This document shows, piece by piece, positions 37,212 through 46,511 of a stretch of 64,000 bases of DNA. The stretch lies in contig JBARXJ010000044.1 in assembly GCA_049647265.1 (NCBI GenBank), positions 8,850 to 72,849 of the forward strand, in the 5' to 3' direction. The translations under genes were made by a program, and so were the position numbers. Every line of letters starts with the position of its first letter. Within the stretch, counting starts at the first letter, position 1. This DNA comes from JAAURB01 sp049647265. GTDB lineage: Bacteria > Cyanobacteriota > Cyanobacteriia > Cyanobacteriales > Microcoleaceae. The notes beneath the pieces were generated by a model. That model was not told the origin of the DNA. It searched no databases and worked only from the letters and a program-made list of their open reading frames with translations.

Positions 37212-40200
37212 ATGTCACAAAAGACTCCTCCCTCAGATATTGATGCCAATGAGGATAATTATGATCGCTTAATCGTTACTATCGAGGCGAGTCAAGGAAT
37301 GCTGGCACTATTGATTGCCTCCTGCGACGATCAAACTTTTCGCGATCGCATTATTCAACGCTACCAAACAGAATTAGCACCCACTATTCCAAACTATCAC
37401 GTAAAGCTTAACCGAGCCGAACCCAGTTTGCGAGCCGCTTTAGCGCAATTGGTGACTCACCACCCGCAGTTGCAACCCACAACCCCAGCAGCGATCACCG
37501 TAACCGGGACAGAAAACTTACTGACGGTAACATTAGAGGATAATACAACCCAGACAGAAGTTGAGCAGTTTTTTGGCTATTTGCAATGGACGCGAGAAGG
37601 ACTGCGGGAATTTCCCTATCCGATTATTCTTTGGGTAACCCCTGAAATTTTAAAGCAAATTAGTTTTGCAGCGCCAGATTTTTGGAGTTGGCGTAGTGGG
37701 GTATTTCAATTTGTCGCGACGGAGAAAGTAATAACTCTAAGCAGTCAAGCCACATCAACCTTCCAAACATATGACTTCCACAGTAGTGTAAAAATAGCCG
37801 AAAGCTTACCTTTAGATGAACTATTACAGACTCTACAGCAGATTGAAACCCAACAAGGAGAAAATACTCCCGCATTAGCAATAGTTTACGATCGCATTGG
37901 GCAAGCATACAGTAGTCGTGTAGAAACCAGACAAACAGAAAATCTAGAAGCAGAAACTAATTTAGCAGTTGAATATTTTAACAAAGCAATTGATCTGCAA
38001 ACAGCATTAGGAGATCAATTTAATCTTGCGAGTACTTTAAATCGATTAGCTAACTTTTACAAAAATACAGGACAATATCAGCAAGCCATATCTTATCATG
38101 AAAAATCTTTAGCGGTTTCTCGTGAGATTGGCGATCAACAAGGTGAAGCTGCTTCTTGGGTTAATTTAGGTAATTGTTATCGCGAAAACCCAAAAGGAGA
38201 TATCGCTCAAAACATCGAAACTGCAATTAAATATTATCAAAATGCTTTACAAGTTTATACCCGCAATAGTTTTCCAGTAGACTGGGCAACAACTCAGAAT
38301 AACTTAGCAAATGCCTACAGAAATAGAATACGGGGAGACAGGGCTGAAAACATAGAAAATGCGATCGCATCTTATCAAAATGCTTTACAAGTTTATACCC
38401 GTAATAGTTTTCCCGCAGACTGGGCAGCGACTCAGAATAACTTAGGTGAAGCTTATAGAAATCGAATACAAGGAGAGCGTGCTGAAAACATCGAAACTGC
38501 AATTAAATATTATCAAAATGCTTTACAAGTTTATACCCGCAATAGTTTTCCAGTAGAGTGGGCAATGACTCAGAATAACTTAGCTAATGCCTATAGAGAT
38601 CGAATCATAGGAGAGAAAGCCGATAACTTAGAAAATGCGATCGCATCTTATCAAAATGCTTTACAAGTCCGTACCCGTAATAGTTTTCCACAAAAGTGGG
38701 CAATGACTCAGAATAACTTAGCCAATGCCTACCTATATCGAATCAAAGGAGAAAAAGCTGATAACTTAGAAAATGCGATCGCATCCTATCAAAATGCCTT
38801 ACAAGTTTATACCCGTAATAGTTTTCCAACTGAGTGGGCAACGACTCAGAATAACTTAGCAGCGGCTTACAGTGATCGAATTAAAGGAGAGAAAGCCGAT
38901 AACTTAGAAAACGCGATCGCATCTTATCAAAAAGCCTTACAAGTTTATACCCGTAATAGTTTTCCACAGAATTATACTGAAACCTCATTTAACTTAGGAC
39001 TGGCTTACCGTGATGCCCAGCAATGGCAACAGGCTTATGATGCTTTCTCGAATGCTATTGATACAGTTGAATCTTTACGAGAGGAGATTTTATCCGGAGA
39101 TGAAAGTAAGCAGAAATTAGCGGAAGAATGGAATAAGCTTTATCGCAACATGGTAGAAACTTGTCTACAACTGAATCAACCCAAGGAAGCGTTAGAATAT
39201 GCTGAACGTAGTAAAACCCGCAATTTAGTTGAACAAATATTGCTACGAGACTCCGATCAGATTTTTCCGCCAGAGGTTGCTGCTAAACTGGCGAAACTGC
39301 GTCACGAGATTAATAGCGGTCAATCTCAAATTCAGCAGGGTACAGTTAAAGATTATCCAGAATTAGCGCAATATTTGCAAGACTTACGACAACAGCGTAA
39401 CGCATTGCAGAATCAGTATCTTCCGGTAGGTTTGGGTTTTGATTTCGACTGTTTCCGACAAACTCTTGATGATGATACTGCTGTGATTGAATGGTATATT
39501 GGCAGCGAGACATTCTTTGCTTTCGTTATCCTTCCTTCTATTCCCCCTCTTGTTGAAGGGGGGTTAGGGGGGATCAAACAGGAGACAATTAAAATCTGGC
39601 AGTCTACCCCTGAGGATTTTGATCGTTTAATTGATTGGACGAAGACTTATTTAAACACCTACTATAACGATCCTGAAACCTGGCGTAATCTGTTGAGTGA
39701 TGGTTTGCAAACGGATGATTTGGAAGATGGGCGAAAGCGTTGCGCCCCGACGTTACAAAACCTGGCTGATATTCTCCATCTCGATAAACTGCTAGAATAC
39801 CTTCCTGCTACTTGTCAGCAATTAATTCTAATTCCTCACCGCTTTTTGCATCTGTTTCCCTTACACGCTTTACCAGTCGATCAATTTTATACAGAAGAAG
39901 GGCGCAAGCATTGCACCCCTACCGTGGAATCTCGTTATTTATTGGATATTTTCCCTAAAGGTGTTCGTTTTGCCCCCAGTTGTCAACTCTTGCAACAACT
40001 TCAAACCCGGCAACGAAAAGACTTTAACAATCTATTTGCAATTCAAAACCCGACTCCTGACTTATATGAAAAATACGAGAAAGATTTAGGTGCAGTTGAG
40101 GCAATTACAGAACAGTTTACTACAACTCAGGTTCTGAGACACAACAAAGCCAGCAAATCTGCATTATTACCCCCGTCCGAAAAATTACAATCAGCAAACT

Positions 40201-40733
40201 GTCTGTTTTTCTTCTGTCACGGTTACTTTAACCTCAACTCACCTTTAGATTCTGGGTTGCTGCTTGCGGATGATGACCTGACTGTAGCAGATATTATCGC
40301 CGATTTCCATTTGGAAAATTGCCGCCTCGTCACTCTTTCGGCTTGTGAAACGGGAATTCCTGATTTCAACAATATCAGCGATGAATATATTAGTTTACCC
40401 TACGGCTTTCTATTAGCAGGTAGTACCAATGTTGTCAGCAGTTTATGGAAAGTTGAAGCCACTACTACAGCTTTATTGATGATAAAATTTTATCAAGAAC
40501 TTCAGCAGCAAGATAATATTACCCTTGCCTTGCAAACCGCTCAATTTTGGTTGCGGAATACGACAATTGTAGGCTTCCAAACTTGGCTAAGTCAATTAAA
40601 GCTTCTTAGAGAGGGCAAGGTTAGATTAGAAGAATACTTCAATAATTTGAAGCAAGAAATGGATGCAACTGCTAAACCGTTCAATTCCCCATACTATTGG
40701 GCAGCATTTTGTACTATTGGAAAAGGAGAATAA
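37212..40733 (+). CDS. TPR-CHAT caspase-like protease
   Basis: A 1173-residue protein. An N-terminal domain (1-200) is followed by TPRs (about 205-330), six near-identical 46-residue units (about 335-605, core YQNALQVYTRNSFP) and a C-terminal CHAT protease domain (about 800-1170). The catalytic dyad is His1003 in FFFCHGYF and Cys1045 in LSACETG. Repeats inserted in the coding sequence add peptides PLVEGGLGG (about residue 780), GRKRCAPT (about 841) and GRKHCTPT (about 897). CHAT proteases cleave partner proteins after a signal; the TPRs probably hold the partner or the ATPase. Second gene of a four-gene operon. Confidence 0.92.
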   Translation: MSQKTPPSDIDANEDNYDRLIVTIEASQGMLALLIASCDDQTFRDRIIQRYQTELAPTIPNYHVKLNRAEPSLRAALAQLVTHHPQLQPTTPAAITVTGTENLLTVTLEDNTTQTEVEQFFGYLQWTREGLREFPYPIILWVTPEILKQISFAAPDFWSWRSGVFQFVATEKVITLSSQATSTFQTYDFHSSVKIAESLPLDELLQTLQQIETQQGENTPALAIVYDRIGQAYSSRVETRQTENLEAETNLAVEYFNKAIDLQTALGDQFNLASTLNRLANFYKNTGQYQQAISYHEKSLAVSREIGDQQGEAASWVNLGNCYRENPKGDIAQNIETAIKYYQNALQVYTRNSFPVDWATTQNNLANAYRNRIRGDRAENIENAIASYQNALQVYTRNSFPADWAATQNNLGEAYRNRIQGERAENIETAIKYYQNALQVYTRNSFPVEWAMTQNNLANAYRDRIIGEKADNLENAIASYQNALQVRTRNSFPQKWAMTQNNLANAYLYRIKGEKADNLENAIASYQNALQVYTRNSFPTEWATTQNNLAAAYSDRIKGEKADNLENAIASYQKALQVYTRNSFPQNYTETSFNLGLAYRDAQQWQQAYDAFSNAIDTVESLREEILSGDESKQKLAEEWNKLYRNMVETCLQLNQPKEALEYAERSKTRNLVEQILLRDSDQIFPPEVAAKLAKLRHEINSGQSQIQQGTVKDYPELAQYLQDLRQQRNALQNQYLPVGLGFDFDCFRQTLDDDTAVIEWYIGSETFFAFVILPSIPPLVEGGLGGIKQETIKIWQSTPEDFDRLIDWTKTYLNTYYNDPETWRNLLSDGLQTDDLEDGRKRCAPTLQNLADILHLDKLLEYLPATCQQLILIPHRFLHLFPLHALPVDQFYTEEGRKHCTPTVESRYLLDIFPKGVRFAPSCQLLQQLQTRQRKDFNNLFAIQNPTPDLYEKYEKDLGAVEAITEQFTTTQVLRHNKASKSALLPPSEKLQSANCLFFFCHGYFNLNSPLDSGLLLADDDLTVADIIADFHLENCRLVTLSACETGIPDFNNISDEYISLPYGFLLAGSTNVVSSLWKVEATTTALLMIKFYQELQQQDNITLALQTAQFWLRNTTIVGFQTWLSQLKLLREGKVRLEEYFNNLKQEMDATAKPFNSPYYWAAFCTIGKGE
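38190..38980 (+). repeat. Six 138-bp coding repeats in the CHAT gene
   Basis: Units start every 138 bp; TGCTTTAC or its variant recurs at 38243, 38381, 38519, 38657, 38795 and 38933. Most carry a HIP1 octamer (GCGATCGC) at the same place. The high DNA identity makes unit-number change by recombination likely. Confidence 0.85.
39541..39574. repeat. C-rich/G-rich hairpin repeat inside the CHAT gene
   Basis: CCCCCTCTTGTTGAAGGGGGG followed by TTAGGGGGGATC, a dispersed cyanobacterial intergenic-type repeat, here read in frame as IPPLVEGGLGGI. Confidence 0.75.
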
Positions 40734-40736
40734 TTG

Positions 40737-41099
40737 ATGTCTAACGCTAGTACTCAAGCCTTAATTAATTTGTATCAAACTGGCATAATTTCTCAAGCAT
40801 CTTTCAATGAATTCTATCAGCAAACTCATAATTTAGAAGACGATGAGGATATTGCTGAAGCAATTGATACTTGGTTAGAATCTCAAAATAATAGTCAGCT
40901 TCTACAAGCGTATGAAGATCAACTTAGAGAACTAACTGCTTCAACTTCTATAGAATCAAGCCAAACATTAGGTCCTGGTAATTCTCAATCACCTACTCCT
41001 GTAGGAAAACCTAGCTCAACTAGCCGAGAATTAATCGATAATATTATGATTAAAAATAAAGATTCTGTTGATGATAGTGAATCTCAATCTCAATCTTAG
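40737..41099 (+). CDS. Small acidic protein of the CHAT operon
   Basis: A 120-residue protein starting at ATG 40737, four bases after the CHAT stop. Residues 1-70 form an acidic helical region (LINLYQTGIISQASFNEFYQQ...DDEDIAEAIDTWLES); the rest is Ser/Gln/Pro-rich and disordered, ending DSVDDSESQSQS. No signal or catalytic motif. It could be an adaptor, inhibitor or substrate of the protease; this is inference from position only. No family recognised. Confidence 0.7.
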   Translation: MSNASTQALINLYQTGIISQASFNEFYQQTHNLEDDEDIAEAIDTWLESQNNSQLLQAYEDQLRELTASTSIESSQTLGPGNSQSPTPVGKPSSTSRELIDNIMIKNKDSVDDSESQSQS

Positions 41100-41149
41100 G
41101 GCTTGTTGAAATATGAGCTGACAAATAAATTAAAGTATGTGATAATTTT

Positions 41150-42616
41150 GTGAAAAACTTCACTCTCAGTCTGTATGCGTTTCACCTTTGTCAAACTTTT
41201 GATAATGCCCTCGATGAAGTGGATAACGAGGCTTCATTATTATGGGAAAATCTGATTCAGTTAGCAGATGAAGCACTTCCTTTTCATGAACTAAAAAATC
41301 TGCGATCGCATTTGACCTGCTACACCGAGAATACTTATAAACCCGCTAAAACAGAACGAAAACAGTACAAACTAACAAAAAGCGATAGTATTAACTTAGG
41401 TAGTATTTCTACAACCGCAGGCTTTCAAATATACGGTGATATGCAAGCATTTCGCCTGCATGATACTTATGCCGCCGATCTAACTTTATATCCTGATTAG
41501 ACTCAAGAAATTAAAATTAATCAGCTTCAATTATTCCAGCCACAATCTTTACTTCCTAATGTTATTCAAGCCAATTTAGGACAAACTATTTGGCTATATG
41601 GCGAAGTTGATGCAACAGAAAGTGAGTGTGAAGAAATTGCAAAAAAATACGCGATAGCTTTACTTGCCGGAACTTCTTTAAACCTTAATTTAGATCATAT
41701 CAATAAAGGGAATTTATTCGGTACTTTATTATTTGAATTTAAGGCAATTAATCCAAATTATCCCGAAGATATAACTCAGTCTACTCATATTTTAATTTCT
41801 TTAAATTATCAAAAATCTTCTATTACTGAAGATCTTAGTAAAATATATGATTGGCTATTAGAACTATTATGCTGTTATCATAAAATTCGTTTAATTAATT
41901 CCCAAGTCAGTCAACGATATCAAGAAGCTAGAAAATTATATAGTAAATTAGATCAAGATATCGATCATTTTTCACAATTGATAGAAAATAATAATCGTCA
42001 AAATCGTCTCGAAACTCTAAAATCTGAATTAATAGAATTACCGAAAAATACAATAAAATATAGTCAGCATTTAGGCGATATCCAAAGTTTATATACCGCT
42101 CTCAAGACTAATACAAAAAATTATGAAATCTGTCTAAATAAACTAGCAGAGATAAAAGAAATCCCTCAATTTTGGCAAGACTTTATTCAAAAAACTCGTA
42201 ATCGCGATTTAGTTCAAATTCAAACTCATCTCAACTACCTTTCTCCCACACAAGCTAACTTTCAACAGTCAATTGATACCATTCGAGGTTTAGTTGAAAT
42301 TGAACAAGCCGAAATCGATCAAATTAATGAAACGGCGGCTGAAAAGCGACAAAACCGTATAGAATATATTATTACTCTAGTCAGTACTGGATTAGCACTG
42401 AGTGGCATTTCTTCGGCTGTTGCGAATAACGCTGCTATCACAATTATTAATCTGCTTCCTATCTGTCCCTCCAATACTTCTGAATTATCTCAATCTGTCT
42501 TGTGTAGTTTTTCTCTAATATTAGTTCACTTATTACTCGGGATTTTATTTGCTGTTATTTTAGGAATCCCATTAGTTTGGTTATTCAAAAAGATAGTGAA
42601 ATCGAAATCAAAATAA
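41150..42616 (+). pseudogene. CHAT-operon membrane protein (CorA-like topology), split by an in-frame TAG
   Basis: The reading frame from GTG 41150 runs to TAA 42616 with one stop, TAG at 41498-41500; the 488-codon product would otherwise be continuous. The N-terminal ~260 residues are a soluble alpha/beta domain. A long coiled-coil helical stalk follows (about 260-400), then two C-terminal membrane helices (IIATLV-type segment at about residue 405 and LILVHLLLGILFAVILGIPLVWLF near the end). The layout resembles CorA-type channels but the GMN selectivity motif is absent. It may be a membrane effector of the CHAT system. Restart from an internal TTG near 41978 would give a stalk-plus-membrane fragment. 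Confidence 0.75.
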
Positions 42617-42686
42617 CTTTACTATTAAAAATAATCAAATATTACCGAGTAATGATATCATTTTCATAGGCTTATCATTGCCATTT

Positions 42687-43554
42687 ATGAAAACTGATAC
42701 TATATTCTATAGCCTGTTTCAAGAATTTCCTAGTTTCTTCTTTGAACTGATTAACCGTCCCGCCGATGAAGCAACTGCTTATGAATTCACCTCCCGTGAA
42801 ATCAAACAATTGGCTTTTCGGATAGATGGTTTATTCTTACCTAAAATAGAAGATTCAGTTAAACCGTTTTATCTGGTAGAAGTTCAATTTTCACCCCGAT
42901 GCTGAATTATATTATCGTATCTTTGGGGAACTGTTCCTATATTTACGACAATATAAACCGTCTCATCCTTGGCGTGTGGTTGTGCTTTATCCCAGTCGCA
43001 ATATTGAAATTGAACAACCCCTGCAATTCGACGAACTCCTTAATAGTTCCTGTGTCCAACGGATTTATTTAGATGAACTAGAAGCAGCCGCAGAACGTTC
43101 AATTGGCGTTGGAGTTGTTAAACTAGTAATTGAGCCAGAACAGACGGCAGGAGAACAAGCTAGGCGACTGATTTCTCAAGCCAGACTTCAACTCGCGGTG
43201 CGACCTCGCGCTTTCTCAAAGCGCTAGGGAACGCGCACCAAGAGAACCGATATTGCTGTTCAACGAGATTTAATTAATCTAATTGAAACGATTATTGTCT
43301 ATAAACTACCCCAAAAAAGCCGGGAGGAAATTGCTGCCATGTTAAATTTAACTGAAGAACTCAAACAAACCCGATTTTATCAAGAAGTTAAACAAGAAGG
43401 AATCGAAGTAGGACGGGAAGCAGCTAAGTTAGAAGCAATTCCGCGTATGCTTAGTTATGGATTAAATGCAGAAACCATTGCACAATTACTGAATTTGCCT
43501 TTAGATTTTGTTCAACAAACGATTAGTCAATCTGAAATGAATGATGAATCTTAA
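42687..43554 (+). pseudogene. DUF2887 / Rpn-like PD-(D/E)XK protein, disrupted
   Basis: A member of the cyanobacterial DUF2887 family related to Rpn recombination nucleases: it begins MKTDTIFYSLFQEFPSFFFELI and has the nuclease-like RIDGLFLP...PFYLVEVQF core. It is broken twice. A +1 frameshift near 42893 follows VEVQF, after which ELYYRIFGELFLYLRQYKPSHPWRVVVLYPSR is in another frame. A family-A repeat at 43196-43246 then adds an in-frame TAG. The end (LNLTEELKQTRFYQEVKQEG...) is intact. The whole is a decayed gene. Confidence 0.85.
43196..43246. repeat. Dispersed ~50-bp hairpin repeat (family A) inside the DUF2887 gene
   Basis: CGGTGCGACC, an inner hairpin GCGCTTTCTCAAAGCGC, then TAGGGAACGCGCACCAAGAGA. 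It is in the same orientation as the hepT copy on the plus strand, and its TAG interrupts the frame. Confidence 0.8.
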
Positions 43555-43608
43555 TCTTTTTAAATTTCAGGAAATAAAATTATGTTAAATTAACCCTACA
43601 AATCCCCT

Positions 43609-46236
43609 TTATGAATCTGATGGAGATTTAGAGCCTTTCTTTCTATTACTGTCACTGTGAGTAATTTGAAGATTATCTTTAGAATCAGCTCCACCGATAC
43701 TCAGTGGCATATTATGATCTACATCAATATCATCTCCCATAAACAATGGCGCTTCTGAAATAGGGCAACAATTACCTTGTTCTTTGAGCTTCTCAAGCTT
43801 TTCTGCGTCAGAAAGTTTAGTTTTTCTTGAATCTACTGAGTATTTTGTCTGGAAATTCTGCGCTTCCCGTAAGAATTTTTCTTTAGTAAAATCTTCCGAA
43901 TTATTCCTCAGCGCATAGAATATATTTTGCAAATCTTTCTTAATCTCTAATCTGTGAAACTTAACCATTTCAAAGTTAAGCTTACTAAGAAGATACCAGA
44001 GAATATAAAAAGCTTTTCTTGTACGTGCGAATGATCGAATTTGCCTATTCGCTTTAAATAATGAATTCAGCTCGTCATCTAGAAACTGATTTAATTTTTC
44101 TTTACCTTCAATATCTTTATCCAATAAAACTAGCTTAACTTTTTTAATAAAGCTCTCTAAGTTTTTGATACCTTGTATAAAATCAGACTTTACCTCTTCA
44201 TTTTCTGAAGCAGTTTGGAGAAGTTTAGTCAGAACTAAAGATGAACTTATTCTTACACTAATTCCATTGTTCACATTATAAATATATAGATGTTTGTCAT
44301 CCTCCTTGCTTTTGATGCGTTGGTATTCAAGATATGCTAAAGAGGTATAAAGCTCTTCATTTTCCATTCTATCTCTAGACTTACTAGTCTTTATCCGTTT
44401 AATATAAAACCATTCTCTATATTTATTGAAATTATTCTTTATCGTTTCAATCAGCTCTCTAGCTACCCAAGAATTCCACATCTCGAAAGAATTTTCCCGA
44501 ATTGGATAGGGCTTATTATTCAGTCTAACAAACAGATCGACAGGATTAAATTCTGGGTTTATGCTCTCTTCAATCTCTACAACAAACAATTGAAAATCCA
44601 ATATTTTATCTTGTAAAGACATATCAAGACGTTGATATTTTTTCTTATTTAAGTTATTTAATATTTTTAATCCTTTTAAAGAAAACCCTGAGTTTTTCGG
44701 TGAATACAAATAACCATTTTCATCAACATATTTTGCTTCTATAAATCCTAGAATAGTTAGCAGACGTTGTTGACCATCTATCACTTCCGAAACACCATCT
44801 TTCCTCTTATATATAAAAATTGGAGGAAGGCTGATATCCAATAGAATGCTCTCAATAATTGAAGAAGCTTTAAATATACTAATTACTTCTGCTCTTTGAT
44901 AGGAAGGACGAACCAGAAACTTATTGCGTTCCATCATCCTTTTAATATCATCAATTGAGTTTCGTGATGGCTCTGGTTTTGTTACTCTCAAATAGGCTAA
45001 TTCACCCAGTTTAGTAACAGTATCATCGCTTTCGCTTCTTCTAATACGATTTAGTTCATCTCTTGTTTCGCGATCGCCATCTACATAAGCACTAAGATTA
45101 ACATTGAACTCCTCCTCAAAAAACTTCGCTATAAAAGAAAACCGCTCGAAAATATAACTAGTATAATTCTGATAATTTACAAACTTTTCAAAGTTATCTG
45201 ATATTTCTTTGCCCAAACGTTCAATCCGATCATTATTTTTTATATTATGTACATCAATGCCTTCAGCTTCTAATACGTGAAGTATCCACAATAAGCATTC
45301 AAATACTAACCGATTAGCAGTGAAATTATTCTCTTCAAAAATCCCCTTTATTTGATTCACTCGATAAACTTTTTCTGCAAAGCTATTACATAGTTGATCG
45401 GCTTCATCTTTACAGCGCACTTGATTAGCCGTATGTTCATATAATTTATCTAATGTTTCTGTTCTATTATTACCCCATGAATAGTATTTAATAGGAAATT
45501 GGTGAAGAACTAAGTATCTACGGATAAATTGCAACACTTTTCCTGTATCAATGCTCTTTTTGCTTTCTCTCTCAGGCAAGAAAAGATTATGAATAATCTC
45601 ACAGAACTTACTATTTTCCTTAACCCAGTTTTTGAAGTTTTGAAAAACTAAATTTTCATCATAAACAGCATTATCAATTTCTGCTTTTTTTAAAGGAGTT
45701 ATTCCAGAATTATACCTACCGAATATTTCTTTCTTGACTTTATCTTCAATTGCTGAATCTAGTGGAGGTTCATTGACGATTTCAAATTCAATAATTCTAA
45801 TTTTTGCATCAAGAAATAAATCAATTATGCGTTTTGTCTCTGAATTAGCTTGCAAAGATTGATAATTTTCTTTTACAAGTTGCTTTAAAGCAGCTAAACC
45901 ATTTTTTGTTAAAGAAAACTCGTTATCTTTGAATCGCTTTATTGTTTCAAATCTTTGACGACCATCAATGACCTCAATCTTGGAAGAATTCTTAAAAAAT
46001 ATCAGAGGGGGTATTTCTGTACCTAATAGAATGCTTTCAATAAAATAAGTAGCTTTATCATCATCCCAAACATAATTTCTTTGGTAATACGGTTTATAAT
46101 CAATTTTATTTAAATTGCGTAAACTAAAGAGCGAGTCAATAGATTTTGAATAAGGTTCAATTTTTAAATGCGAGGTAAAAATTTTCTCAAAATCTTCTTT
46201 AGTTAGAAAGCTACTCATTGTCCAGCTTTTCTCCAT
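43609..46236 (-). CDS. Tandem DUF262 protein with C-terminal HNH nuclease (GmrSD-like)
   Basis: An 875-residue protein with two DUF262 modules. The first has YQRNYVW at residues 51-57 and EVIDGRQRFETI at about 89-100. The second, at about 445-530, has PSYQRAEVISIF and EVIDGQQRLLTI. The C-terminus (about 825-870) is an HNH endonuclease: CCPISEAPLFMGDDIDVDHNMPLSIGG...NLQITHSDSNRKKG. DUF262 proteins hydrolyse NTPs and, in GmrSD, direct cleavage of modified phage DNA. Two modules plus HNH in one chain is uncommon. Start ATG 46236 or 46218. It is convergent with the CHAT operon remnants. Confidence 0.85.
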   Translation of the reverse strand: MEKSWTMSSFLTKEDFEKIFTSHLKIEPYSKSIDSLFSLRNLNKIDYKPYYQRNYVWDDDKATYFIESILLGTEIPPLIFFKNSSKIEVIDGRQRFETIKRFKDNEFSLTKNGLAALKQLVKENYQSLQANSETKRIIDLFLDAKIRIIEFEIVNEPPLDSAIEDKVKKEIFGRYNSGITPLKKAEIDNAVYDENLVFQNFKNWVKENSKFCEIIHNLFLPERESKKSIDTGKVLQFIRRYLVLHQFPIKYYSWGNNRTETLDKLYEHTANQVRCKDEADQLCNSFAEKVYRVNQIKGIFEENNFTANRLVFECLLWILHVLEAEGIDVHNIKNNDRIERLGKEISDNFEKFVNYQNYTSYIFERFSFIAKFFEEEFNVNLSAYVDGDRETRDELNRIRRSESDDTVTKLGELAYLRVTKPEPSRNSIDDIKRMMERNKFLVRPSYQRAEVISIFKASSIIESILLDISLPPIFIYKRKDGVSEVIDGQQRLLTILGFIEAKYVDENGYLYSPKNSGFSLKGLKILNNLNKKKYQRLDMSLQDKILDFQLFVVEIEESINPEFNPVDLFVRLNNKPYPIRENSFEMWNSWVARELIETIKNNFNKYREWFYIKRIKTSKSRDRMENEELYTSLAYLEYQRIKSKEDDKHLYIYNVNNGISVRISSSLVLTKLLQTASENEEVKSDFIQGIKNLESFIKKVKLVLLDKDIEGKEKLNQFLDDELNSLFKANRQIRSFARTRKAFYILWYLLSKLNFEMVKFHRLEIKKDLQNIFYALRNNSEDFTKEKFLREAQNFQTKYSVDSRKTKLSDAEKLEKLKEQGNCCPISEAPLFMGDDIDVDHNMPLSIGGADSKDNLQITHSDSNRKKGSKSPSDS

Positions 46237-46444
46237 ACCTGTATACTACACCGGAAACTATAAAATATTTACTAAAAGACTGATAGCTCTAATCTTTGTC
46301 ATTAAGTATATTCTCTTAAGTCTTTTGACTCCGACTTTAAAATCTATCAGACTATATCATTCTAAACATAGTGGGGAATGGGATGATACCTATCGATTAT
46401 AGCCTATCTGAAAAGCGACCGCCTCATTTCACACGCAAACAAAT

Positions 46445-46469
46445 AGGGCCAATTGAATGAATTGACCCT
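46445..46469 (-). terminator. Probable glnA terminator hairpin
   Basis: On the minus strand AGGGTCAATT-CATTC-AATTGGCCCT is a 10-bp stem with a G-U pair, followed by ATTTGTTT, 43 bp beyond the glnA stop. The T-run is weak. Confidence 0.5.
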
Positions 46470-46511
46470 ACAAATAATGCTGATGAAATTGTTAGTTAAA
46501 CTTCAATGAGT

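Noticed and set aside
27297..43554. Amber (TAG) codon reassignment as explanation of the in-frame TAGs in hepT, the CHAT membrane protein and the DUF2887 gene
   Set aside because: TAG is used as the normal stop of clpC and pipY, and other damage accompanies the in-frame TAGs in hepT and the DUF2887 gene, so decay is the simpler reading.
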